A stretch of DNA of 64,000 nt from DATBQN01 sp963799925 (lineage in GTDB: Bacteria > Acidobacteriota > Thermoanaerobaculia > Multivoradales > UBA5704). Location of the stretch: assembly GCA_963799925.1 (NCBI GenBank), contig CAWCYZ010000002.1, positions 1,736,001-1,800,000 on the forward strand. The letters are read 5' to 3'. Below, piece after piece: positions 39,453 through 48,561 of this stretch; position 1 is the stretch's first letter, and each line of letters opens with the position of its first letter. The position numbers and the translations under genes are program-made. The notes under the pieces were generated by a model that was given only the letters and a program-made list of their open reading frames with translations, was not told the origin of the DNA and did not search any database.

Positions 39453-40949
39453 ACCGGTTCTTGCTGCTGGTGGACGATCAGCCGGAGGAACACCGTCTAA
39501 AGCAGGCCCTCGGTAAGGAGTTTACGGTCTCCGTCTGCCGGAGTTCCGCTGAACTGCAGCACGAGCTGGATCGCGGGTCGCTGCCATATGACGTGGTGCT
39601 GGTTGACTACCGCTTCGATTATAACTTCGCGCCGAGATTCCCGAATGGGATTGTGGCCACAGCGGCGCTGATCCAGATTTATCCGGAGGCGCAGGTAATC
39701 GCGCTTTCGCGATATCTAGAGCCGAGCGCGAAGCCGGAGGCGGGGAGCATCATCGGCGATTGGTTGCTAGCCGGTGCACGCTGGTTTTGCGACAAGCATC
39801 GCTTGTTCCAGGGGGACGAGCGGGACCGGCAGATCATTTGTCGCTTCGCCGACTACGGAGCCCGCCTGCGCGCGCGGTTGCAGCCTGCCGCCCCGCCCCA
39901 ACTGGAGGGGCTATAGCGGCCTTGCGGATGCGCTGGCCGCCTTGACAAGGATCGCACGCTATCCGGTCTCGGTCCTGCTGGTTGGTGAGACCGGTACCGG
40001 CAAGGAGCTGCTGGCCAATCGCCTCCATGAGCTCAGCGGCCGCCGCGGTCGCTTCATTGTCGGCAACTGCGCCAATCTCAGGGGCGAGCTGGCGGAAGTG
40101 ATGTTACACGGTCAGGAGTACCATCAGAACGACCCGCGAGCGCGCGGGTTTCCCAAGCCGGGCTGGTTCGAGCAGGCCGAAGGCGGGACGGTCTTCCTCG
40201 ACGAGGTTGGCGACCTCCCCAGCGAGGCGCAAGCAAGCCTGCTGCGTGTCCTTCAAGAGCGTAAGGTCCGGCGGGTGCTGGGCTCCGACTGGCTACCCGT
40301 CGACTTCCGTCTGGTGGCGGCGACCAATCGGCCATTGCCACAGTTGGCGGAGAAGGGGTTATTCCGCACCGATCTTTACTATCGCCTCACGGTATTCGAG
40401 ATCCGGGTGCCCTCTCTGAAAGAGCGCAAGGGCGATGTCGGCCAGCTGGCCCAAAGTTTGCTCGCACGCTATGGCCTGCTGTTCGGGCGGCAAGTGCGTC
40501 TGTCCGCCGAGGTGATCAGATATCTCGTGGGGCGGCGCTACCCGGGCAACGTGCGCGAGCTGGAGAACGTTATCCAGCGGGTCGTTGTGCTAGCTTCCTC
40601 TGACGAGCCAGGACTTGCCGAGGTGCAGGCGATTGACCGACTAGTTCTTTCGCCATCGACGGCTGGACCCCTCGCCATCGATTCGCGCGAGGAGTACGCC
40701 CAAGCACTCGTCGAGTGGCTGCGAGCGCACGTCGCCGATCTTGGCAAGGCGATGGGGTTCAGATCGAAAACGGCCCTAATTCGTGCGGGCGTAGCTGAAG
40801 TGAGTAAACGGTACGAGCTCAGCAGTGGCTTGCCGCGGACTCCACACCACGTCTTGACGGAGCTTGTGCGGCCGGTAGACGCCTCGCTCTACGAGGAGAT
40901 CGAGACACGCGCGCGGCGCAAGCGGAAGAGTTCGCACGAGGGCAAGTAG
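39449..40949 (+). CDS. NtrC-like response regulator with AAA+ domain lacking GAFTGA; one frame break at 39911
   Basis: Residues 1-150 form a receiver domain: FLLLVDDQPEEHR, phosphoacceptor DVVLVDYRF and CDKHR lysine. The frame then meets TAG, but dropping the c at 39911 continues GYSGLADALAAL into an AAA+ domain. That domain has Walker A GETGTGKE, Walker B GGTVFLDEVGDLP, sensor VAATNR, arginine finger FRTDLYYRL and RRYPGNVRELENVIQRV. Loop 1, where sigma-54 activators carry GAFTGA, reads HGQEYHQNDPRARGFPKPGW, so sigma-54 contact is unlikely. The C-terminal 120 residues contain a Fis-like helix-turn-helix (DLGKAMGFRSKTALIRAGV). It is the partner of the upstream kinase. Confidence 0.75.
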
Positions 40950-40952
40950 ACC

Positions 40953-41666
40953 ATGAGCGCACCGATTTACTTCTTCGACGGGACGCAAGATGCTGCTCAC
41001 CCGGAGCTCGTTCCGGCCGCCCGCCTACTAGATTTGGTTGACGGTGGCGCGTTCAGCATCGCCATCATCGATGACGAGCCGCCGCTCAGCGAGTCCCTGT
41101 TTCACGCTCTGGGGCTCCGTCCCGGCGAACGCACGTGTTGGGTATCACGGATTCGCCCACCGCTTACAACCTGCTGCTGGCGAGGCCCTTTCCATTCGAC
41201 GCGGTCTTCGTCGACTGGCTGCTCGCGACCTGGCCACCCTTCGGGATGGACCTTTGCCGGGTCACCGGGATCCCCGACACGCTAGTGCACGGTCCATCCC
41301 CGGCTGGTCTCTTCCTCGGAAGCCACGATGAGAGGGGCCGCGCAGGAGCTCTTGGCGGGCACGCCGAGCTGCTCACTGCCATAGCGGTCGCGCAGGGCGT
41401 ATTGACAGTCGCGCTCTCGCAGCACTTGCCTCCCGGCGCGCCGGAGAGCATCGCCTTGCGAGCACGCGGAGCGCATTACGTCGTCGAGAAACAGGAGCTC
41501 CGGGACCCGTCCCGTTCCAGTGTTATCTCGGAGCTCAGCCAGCTCCTTCATCCTCGGCGGCTGGTCGCGCGACCTGCGGCTTTGGCGCTCGCTACGTCCG
41601 GACCAGTACGTTGCTGTCCTCGATCGACTCCGCGGTCTGACGCCAGACGAGATCTGCGGCACATGA
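40953..41666 (+). CDS. Receiver-like protein (several frame breaks)
   Basis: The start at 40953 gives FSIAIIDDEPPLSESLFHAL, with the paired acids of a receiver domain. After LGLRPG the frame shifts. Removing g 41127 and g 41131 gives HVLGITDSPTAYNLL and FDAVFVDWLLATW (possible phosphoacceptor Asp). Further on, LTVALSQHLP and YVVEKQEL (possible lysine) follow. A third break near 41543 leads to FILGGWSRDLRLWRSLRPDQ and an end at 41666. As rebuilt, it is about 236 residues of a degenerate receiver without an output domain I recognise. It overlaps the downstream gene by 4 bp. Confidence 0.5.
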
Positions 41667-43024
41667 ACTCCTTCGACGGTCCGATCCCCGGGAACGGCAC
41701 GCTGGGCTGACAGCGAACTCTGCCGATCTGACGGGCTACCTGGTCGGCTCACTCTCTGTCCTCGGCAAGCCAAGGCTGGCCTGCGCCTCGCACCTCCTCT
41801 CGGAAGTGCTGCCGCGCCTTCGGGAATCTGCTGCGGGGGCGCAAGCATGCCGACAAGGTGGCCATCTACTGCCGTCCCTGGGCAGCACCGAGGCGGATGG
41901 CGTGCCCTTGGGCACACAGATGAGTGGGCTGCTGCGGACCGTCGATGCCGCCTACCGCCGCCACGTTCTTGACGACCGATGAGTACCTGCACCTGATCGT
42001 CGGAGGTGGGGTGCGCCGGATCGACCTGTTCGCCGCAAAGAACGTGGTGAGCGCCAACGACCCGCGGGCCGTCGAGTACCTGGGCACCTCTTTTTCGCCG
42101 AAGCTCGCGGCCAGTATCGACGACAGCGGCGTCTGGCCAGCGGCAAAGCTCTCGAAGCTACGGCACCTGCTGCGCACAGGCCGCCGGAGGCGCATCTTTC
42201 ATCAGGGCGAGGTCGTTGTCCGCTGTGCGGAAGGAGTGTTCGGACCGACGATTGACTCGCTGGTGCTGGGCGACATCCTCGTCAAGTTGGTTGGCAACGC
42301 CTCGTGCCGGCTGTCAGCCTCAAGACGCGTGGTGGAGATCGGCACAGGAACCGGATTCCTCCTCTGCCTTGTGACGGCCCACCTTGCCGGTGTTCTCGAG
42401 CTGGCGGCCGGCGCAACATGTCCCCGCGCGCAGTGGAGTGCGCCGTGGCGAACCTGAAAGCGACGTGGCCAGAAGGCGTTGCCTCCGGCAAGGCGCACGT
42501 GGCGGTCAGCGCTGACCTGCTGGCGATGATGCCCAAGATTCGTCGATCAGTGATCAGCAATCCGCCATACCTCCGGGAAACCCGCTGTGGGCGGTGGTGA
42601 CAACGACTCGGCGATTGCTGGTGACCGCGTCTTGCGAGACATCCTGATAGGTTCCGGCACAGCGGCACTACGGCATGAGGGCGTTGTCCTGTTGGTTACC
42701 TCGACGTTGTCAAGTGGAATGATGACGCCGCGATCGAGGAGGCCGCCCGCGGCGGCACCGGCTGGCACCATCGATGCCTGGCCGAGACCTGGGTGCCTCT
42801 CGACCTGCCGAGAGGTGCATGAAGATTCCGAATGGGCCTACGCCTTGGTCGCCACGCGGTCGGCTCATGTCCTCCTCGATGTCACTTCCGCCCAGCACCC
42901 GCTCCGTCATGGAGTCGTGGTGAGTGCCTACTCGCGGTCGCTCGAGTCTCGCCGATGTGGAGGAATGCCTGCGCGCAGGATGTCCCAAAGCTGCGACCTG
43001 ATTACGGTGCGGCCCACCTCTTGA
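41663..43024 (+). CDS. HemK/PrmC-like methyltransferase with N-terminal extension (several frame breaks)
   Basis: Pieces in successive frames join into one protein. The N-terminal portion includes YLVGSLSVLGKPRLACASHL, then AAYRRH, then TTDEYLHLIVGGGVRRIDLF. The catalytic domain has motif I VVEIGTGTGFLLCL and motif IV VISNPPYLRE, the NPPY signature of N-methyltransferases acting on glutamine or adenine. GVVLLVTSTL and WAYALVATRSAHVLLDV follow. Apparent extra bases lie at 41965, 42592 and 42808, with others near 41690, 42410 and 42715. Its target is unknown; PrmC methylates release factors, but the extension argues for a different substrate. It ends tail-to-tail, overlapping the ABC permease by 23 bp. 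Confidence 0.55.
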
Positions 43025-43787
43025 GATCGCTAAAGGCTACCGCGGGCCTGGCTTCGGTGCGACCTCCTCCCAGAAGCAAAGCAATCGCAGCAAACACCGG
43101 TGCTACCACAGCGTTGATGGCAGCCGGGGTGAGGTCGCGTTCCCGAAGCATCGACTCCCAGACGGCTCGCGGCAGGGTAGTCGTATTCTGGTTGGCGATG
43201 AAGACCGACAGGACTGTTTCGTCCCACGACGTAATAAACGCGAGCGTCCAGCCGGCCACGGCATGACGCCACAGGCTAGGCAGCCAGATCGCGGCAGATC
43301 GACAGCGAGGAACGCCAAGGAGCGAACGGCGTGACGGTATCCTTGTCGAGCCGCCTGGCGCCGGCGCGGAGCGCCAGATATGGGAAGGCAAGGCAAAGAG
43401 TAGTCTCGCCTAGAGCGATACTCCGGCGCCGGATTCGCCGACGATGCGGAAGTAGCCCACAGCCAGCGAGATGGGCGGCACGAGGAGAGTGGTCACTGCC
43501 AGCACGTCTAGGATCGTACTGCCGTTGCGGCGGCCGGTCGTTGAACCGTAGTACACCGCTGTCGCCGCCGTCAGCGTGGCAACGGTGGCGGCGCTTGCGG
43601 CGAGCAGCAAGCTGAGGACGGCGGCGCTGATCCAGAACGAGCTGCGCGCGCTGGCGAACCAGCGGGTCGAAAAGCCGGTGACCTCGAAGAAGCGCGAATC
43701 GGAAACCGCCAGCGGGAACACGACCAGCGCCGGCAGCACGATGAGCACTGCGAGGCCGAGAGCCGCCAGGAAGCTCAGCCGTCTCAC
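43002..43787 (-). CDS. ABC transporter permease 2 (polyamine-type), frame breaks
   Basis: From GTG 43787 the product runs VRRLSFLAALGLAVLIVLPA and continues through six membrane segments to TLLVPPISLAVGYFRIVG. Breaks near 43411 and 43415, then at 43323, lead into LGVPRCRSAAIWLPSLW (the EAA-like loop contacting the ATPase), FITSWDETVLSVFI and NTTTLPRAVW, ending at 43002. SWDETVLSVFI is typical of PotC-like permeases (SxDExVxSxF). It might be fused to permease 1 in a single 12-helix protein, because one extra base at the junction would join them. Confidence 0.6.
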
Positions 43788-44661
43788 CGGCTTCCCTGAT
43801 GAAATCGAGCAGCCGTCCTGGACCCTTATGGTGAATGGCGGTGGCGCCCCAGGCCAGAAGCAGGGCGAGCAACGGGGTGACTACCGCTACCAGGGCAACG
43901 ACGCTCGCCTCCTGAGTGCGCCCTTCGCCGAGCAGCGAGCCGACCAGTCTCGTCACCGTGATGTCTTCCATGCCTCCCAGGGCAGCAGGAGTGATGAACC
44001 AGCCATAGGCGAGGCGAACACCAGCGTCGCGCTGGCGCTCAGCGCGGGGATTAGCTGCGGCACCAACACCCGGACGACTGCCCTCAAGCGCGACGCACCG
44101 AGCAACAGCGCGGCGTCGAGGAGGTCGAGGTCGAGCCTGGCAGTGGCAGCGAACATCATGGTGACGGCCACTGGGAACGTCCAATGAATCAAGCCGAGGG
44201 TTGTCGCCAAGCTCGTCGAACAGCAGGGAGGACAGCTTGGCTCCGAGCCCGGGAGCGCCAAGTTTCGCCAGCAAGCGCTGGGCGAAGAGCAGCACGTACT
44301 GCACACCGAATACGCGGAACGCGATATTCACCCCGAGGGGAAAGAGGCAGCAGAAGAGCACCGCTCCCCTCGCGCGCGGCGACAGTGGTCTGGCGAGAAG
44401 TGCGACGATGGCTCCTGCTGCCGTTGTGATCAAAGCAACCAAAGCGGCCAGCTTCAAGGTGGCCAGCTCCACTCTCATCAACGTGGCCCAAGAGGTGTCC
44501 GACCAGCTCGCCGGGACCGCCAAGGCAGCAAATAGTACGACCACGGGCACGACGAGGCCGGCGGCAAGGATCAGATACGAGGGTGCCAGGTAGAGCCGCG
44601 CCGCCAGCTCGCGTCGGTGCCAGGCCCTCACCGTGTGCTTTTGAGCTTCCAGGTGCGCCAT
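43788..44661 (-). CDS. ABC transporter permease 1 (polyamine-type), frame breaks
   Basis: ATG 44661 opens MAHLEAQKHTVRAWHRRELA and six helices starting LYLAPSYLILAAGLVVPVVV. After FDELG the frame shifts at 44205 into TTLGLIHWTFPVAVTMMFA and the EAA loop LDAALLLGASRLRAVVRVLV. Two further extras (44005 and 44009) give ASLGWFITPAALGG, matching the SLG(Y/F)F(I/V)TPxLLGG consensus of PotB-like permeases. The exact 3' boundary is uncertain because the end merges with permease 2. The start overlaps the binding-protein gene by 34 bp. Confidence 0.6.
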
Positions 44662-45722
44662 TGCGATTCCAGAGCCTCGTCGTTGTCCGCCCACCAACCG
44701 TTGTCTCTCTGAATCAACTGGGCGAGCACTGGGGGCGAGGTGGGGAGATGTTGCAGCGTCGGTTCATCCAGCAGCTTGAGGGCATCTTGGTTTGCCGGGC
44801 CATAGGGAATGAGCCGAGCCAATGCCGCCTGGCGGTCCGGGCGCAGTGTGAACTCGATGAAGCGTCGGGCCACGTCCGCGTGCGGTGCATTGCGAGGGAT
44901 CACCCACCAAAGCCAATCGAGCATGCCCTCCTTAAAGGTCATGGCGATGGGTTTGCCTACCTTTTGGGCGTCAAAGGCTCGACCGTTCCAGGCGGTGCTG
45001 ACCTCGACTGCACCCGAAAGCAGCCACTCGATCGGCTGACTGCCGCTACTCCAGAGCGCGATACGTTCGCGGGAACGCAGGTCGTTCAAGGCGATGAAGG
45101 CGCGCCTGACGTCGAGCGGATAGAGAGCCTGTGGGTTCGCTCCTGAAGACAGCAGGGCCGCTTCCAGCGTTGAAGCGGGAAGATCGCGGAGCCCACGTGC
45201 GCCCTTGATCTTGCGGCTGTCCCAGAAGTCGGCCCACGTAAGGTTGTGCCAATCCGGATGGCGTGCCGAATTCCAGGCAATGACGTCGGCGTAGGCGCAA
45301 CTTGCCAATCCGTAAGGGTTCACTCCCGCTGGAAGAAGAGCCTTGCCGGCGTGCAACGACGGGTCGAGGGAAGCCAACGCACCCTTGCGACCGGCCTGGA
45401 AAACGAAGTAAGTCTCGACGTCGACCACGTCCATCGAGGGAGAGCCGCTGCGCTGCCATTCGTAGAACTTGCCGTAGTCAGGGGTGCTCGTCTCGATGAT
45501 CTTGATGCCGGTAGCGCGCGTGAACGGCTCGAAGAAGGCCTTGCGCTGAGCCTCCTGGTAAGCGCCCCCCCAGCTACCGACCACTAGCTCGGTGTTAGCT
45601 TTGCCGTGGGCGGCAGCTGGCACCTTCGCCGGCTCGCGACGGCAGGCGCCTGCGTACAGCAGGACTGCTATCGTGAGAGCCAGAAGAGCGAGCGGGTGCC
45701 GCATTCTTCGTATCTGTTGCAT
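44628..45722 (-). CDS. Extracellular solute-binding lipoprotein, polyamine/PotD type
   Basis: This intact 364-residue protein has a lipoprotein signal (LALLALTIAVLLYAGAC), then ELVVGSWGGAYQEAQRKAFF and EPFTRATGIKI, the opening of family 1 binding proteins related to PotD. WSSGSQPIEWLLSGAVEVS and AHADVARRFIEFTLRP-type segments follow. It captures the substrate in the periplasm for the adjacent permeases. Polyamine is the likeliest substrate class, but opines or iron complexes are not excluded. It lies one base past the ATPase stop. Confidence 0.85.
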   Translation of the reverse strand: MQQIRRMRHPLALLALTIAVLLYAGACRREPAKVPAAAHGKANTELVVGSWGGAYQEAQRKAFFEPFTRATGIKIIETSTPDYGKFYEWQRSGSPSMDVVDVETYFVFQAGRKGALASLDPSLHAGKALLPAGVNPYGLASCAYADVIAWNSARHPDWHNLTWADFWDSRKIKGARGLRDLPASTLEAALLSSGANPQALYPLDVRRAFIALNDLRSRERIALWSSGSQPIEWLLSGAVEVSTAWNGRAFDAQKVGKPIAMTFKEGMLDWLWWVIPRNAPHADVARRFIEFTLRPDRQAALARLIPYGPANQDALKLLDEPTLQHLPTSPPVLAQLIQRDNGWWADNDEALESQWRTWKLKSTR

Positions 45723-45723
45723 G

Positions 45724-46807
45724 TCAGGTCTCCTTGTCGGTCGGGTAGGCGAGCGGTTTGGCCGCGAAGGCGACCTCGGCCGGTCGACCGACGACCGCCA
45801 CCTTGCCGCCCTGGGTTTCGATCAGGAGCTCGTCTGAACCGCAGGTACAGTGGACATGATGCCGCGACCCGGTTTGCACCACCTGGGTGACTAGCACATC
45901 CAAGCCGGCCGGAGCCAGACCACCATCGGGATTCAGGTACGCCCACTCGGGTCGGAAGGCCAACTTGGCTGCGGAACCGGTGGCGCCCCCGTTGGCCCCA
46001 TCCAGCGCGCGGTCACGCTACGGCCGCCGACGGCAATGGTGGCGGCGCCTTCGGATATCTGCGTTAGCTCTCCGGATATGAGGTTCAACCCGCCGGTCAG
46101 GCGGGCGACTTCGATGCTGACCGGGTTCTCGTAAACATCGCTAGCGGTCGATACCTGTTGGATGCGGCCGCCGTGCCCAAGCACGACGATCCGGTCGGCC
46201 ACCGAAAGCGCCTGTTCGCGGTCATGGGTGACCAGCACCGTGGTTAGTGCCAGCTCCCGGTGCAGGCGCACTACCAAGGTTCGCGCCGCATCGGCCAGCG
46301 GCCGGTCAAGGCTGGAGAACGGCTCGTCGAGGATAGGATCTCCGGCCCGGGAGCCAAAGCGCGGGCCAACGCAACGCGCTGCGCCTGCCCGCCAGAAAGT
46401 TGCTGCGGGCGCTTGGCGATGCACTCCGATAGCTGGAGACTGCTAATCAGCTCCGACAATCGTCGGCGCTTCTCGGTGGGCGACAGCTCCGAGTACTGGA
46501 GACCGAAAGCGATATTGGCCCCGGCCGTGAGGTTTGGGAAGAGCGCAAGATGCTGGAACACGAACCCAACACGGCGATCTGCGGGCCTGATCTCGCCTGC
46601 CGGTCTTCCGGCCAGAAGAACCCTGCCCGTTGATGGCGGAAGCAGGCCGGCGATGAGTCGCAGAAGTGTGCTCTTTCCACTGCCAGAAGCGCCGAGTACG
46701 GCAACCAGTTCCTGCTGGGCAATCCGGAGCAAGACTTGGCTTAGGACTTCTGGGTGGTTTCCGGAGTAACGGAACCCGGCCTCCAGGAGCTCGATCGGAT
46801 GGGCCAT
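45724..46807 (-). CDS. ABC transporter ATPase (PotA-type), apparent frame breaks
   Basis: ATG 46807 follows a GGAGG site. Residues 1-180 contain Walker A GASGSGKSTLLRL, Q-loop FVFQHLALFPNLTA, signature LSGGQAQRVALARAL and, after a break near 46345, DEPFSSLDRPL. THDREQALSVADRIVVL (H-loop) follows. A second break near 45985 leads into the TOBE-like C-terminal domain (LAFRPEWAYLNPD...). Unlike most breaks in the window, these two are best explained by a missing base. First gene of the transporter operon. Confidence 0.8.
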
Positions 46808-47387
46808 GGCGGCCTCCTGTGGCAAGGCTCGTGCCTCAGTCACAAGTACTTGATAGACAAGGGGTTGTTAGCATGCATACTGCCCGGCGTATCCCCCAGT
46901 TTCGCAAGCGTTGCCCAAGGCTTGCGAAACCTGCCGCGTCCGAGCCTAGACTAGGTCACGCCGGATCGGGATTAGCATCCGCCGCCGGGCCTCTTGCTGA
47001 CCAGGCCCGGACGACGGCGCTGCTGTGCTCGCTGCGACCGAGAGTTGCCGCCGCGCTCTCGACGAGGTTGGACGCCGGGAAGCCGCTGCTGGCGGCGCTC
47101 GCCGCGGTGCTCTCGCGCCACGCGGGGCAATCGTTGGACGGTACCGATGCCAACTCCCCCAGTAGCGCCGTACACTCGCGGCTGGACAACGGTGGCCTCC
47201 TCTCTCTTGAAGTCTCGCAACCTCAAGATACAGAGGCCAAGCCACCATTGCCTTCTCCCCATCTCCCCGGAATTACCGGATGAACCAAAAATTCACAGAC
47301 TCTGAAGCGAGTGAAGGATCGGCGGGGGCGCCTAAGGCATGCTGATTTTTCGCCTCCGGGCAAGAAGGCGGCTCGCGGCCCTTCCGG
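46808..47387. other. Intergenic region upstream of the ABC operon
   Basis: No gene is supported. The region contains an 11-bp inverted repeat at 46899-46930. Small ORFs in it overlap in all frames and lack recognisable products. Confidence 0.5.
46899..46930. promoter_or_regulatory. Inverted repeat upstream of the ABC transporter operon
   Basis: GTTTCGCAAGC (46899-46909) and GCTTGCGAAAC (46920-46930) are perfect 11-bp arms around a 10-nt spacer. The arms are centred one-half plus one helical turn apart, as expected for a dimeric repressor. It lies about 100 bp upstream of the ATPase start. No local repressor gene is apparent. Confidence 0.55.
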
Positions 47388-47718
47388 CTACTGGTAGACA
47401 CAGGAGAGTATGCCGGCGCCGCACATCGGAAAGGCGCAGTGGACCGTGCTGTAGCCGGCGACGACGGGGCAGCGGGTCGCGTCATTGTTGATACAGCACT
47501 GGCCGATGTAGATGGAGGCTGAAGTCCGGCGGCGTCGTGGCGGCGGGGCTCGGCGCGGGCATCAGGAGATCCATCATCTGAGCCGCATCGCCGAGCTTCA
47601 CGCCACAGGTGGGCCGGGCCTCAGCCTGCGGGGTGGCGGCCGCGAAAAGGGGAGAGACGACGGTCCCGAGTAGAAGCAGCGCCAGAGCGAGCGTGAGGTG
47701 GAGTCGGGTGCGATTCAT
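47388..47718 (-). CDS. Small secreted Cys-rich protein (one frame break)
   Basis: ATG 47718 opens a classical signal peptide (LTLALALLLLGTVVSPLFAAA). The mature N-terminus reads RPTCGVKLGDAAQMM. The downstream sequence is in the +1 frame: SIYIGQCCINNDATRC and HCAFPMCGAGILSCVYQ, ending at TAG 47388. Joined, it is about 109 residues with some seven cysteines in the mature part. I do not recognise it. The break lies near 47530; an extra base in the ACGCCGCC stretch would explain it. Confidence 0.5.
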
Positions 47719-48183
47719 AGGTTCTCCGGACCAAGGTACAGCACAGGATCGTGCCGCATCGCACGCGTACTGCAAAAGGCATGCGCGGTCATCGATGATC
47801 GGAGGCGAGCAAGCCGATCTCACCGCTTCGCCTAGGAAGCAGTCTGCTTTACCCCGAGCAGCCTGCTTTACCCGTTGAAAGAGCGGGCTTCTCGTCAGAA
47901 GCCGCCGGCTAGGGGGTCCAGAGAGCCGCGGGTTCGGCGCTCCGGAGCGGCGTTTCTTGAATCCCCATCGGGCTTTGGCTACACTCGCGGTCTGAACGAG
48001 CGGCAGGGACGTGGAAGGGAAGCTCGCCCGCCTTCATGGAGCTCCCGGCATTCTGCGGGGACGCCGGGGCGCGCGGGGGCCCGGCGCCGGCCATCGCTTA
48101 CCCATCGCCTACCCATCGATTGCTGCGCCAATCGGGTAGGATGCGGGGCGCTACCGTTCGATGACAAAGTCCAGGGGGGCGCC
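47719..48183. other. Intergenic region upstream of the CheY-like gene
   Basis: This contains a tandem 18/19-bp direct repeat (47838-47874) and no gene I can support. An open frame continues upstream of the CheY start but lacks conservation. Confidence 0.45.
47838..47874 (+). repeat. Two tandem direct repeats of 18-19 bp
   Basis: AGCAGTCTGCTTTACCCCG (47838-47856) is followed immediately by AGCAGCCTGCTTTACCCG (47857-47874). They differ by one substitution and one C. They lie about 310 bp upstream of the CheY-like start and could be an activator or repressor site. Confidence 0.55.
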
Positions 48184-48561
48184 GTGCAGCCGAGGAAAGT
48201 GCTGGTCGTCGACGACTCCAAGCTGATGCACAAGATGTACGAGGTCATGCTGCGCCAGTACCCCCTCGTCTATGCGTTGGACGGCCGCCAGGCCCTGGAG
48301 CGCCTCCACGAGCACGACGACATCGAGCTCGTCCTCCTCGACATCAACATGCCCAACATGAACGGCCTCGAGTTCCTGGCCGAGATGAAGGCGGACGGCG
48401 CCATCGCCGGCACGCCGGTCATCATCATCAGCACCGAGGGGCGCGAGCAGGACACCGCCCGCGGCCTCGAGGCCGGCGCCGCCGCCTATGTCAAGAAGCC
48501 GTTCCACAGCGAGGAGATCTTGGACGCCATCGCGCGCCTCGAGAAGGGCCCGGCGGCGTGA
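48184..48561 (+). CDS. CheY-like single-domain response regulator
   Basis: A GTG at 48184 behind AGGGGGG opens VQPRKVLVVDDSKLMHKMYE, phosphoacceptor LVLLDINMPNMNG, the switch Thr/Ser IIIISTEGRE and lysine YVKKPFHSEE. The length is 125 residues. It could receive phosphate from a distant kinase. It overlaps the GAF-domain gene by 4 bp, so the products likely work together. Confidence 0.9.
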   Translation: MQPRKVLVVDDSKLMHKMYEVMLRQYPLVYALDGRQALERLHEHDDIELVLLDINMPNMNGLEFLAEMKADGAIAGTPVIIISTEGREQDTARGLEAGAAAYVKKPFHSEEILDAIARLEKGPAA

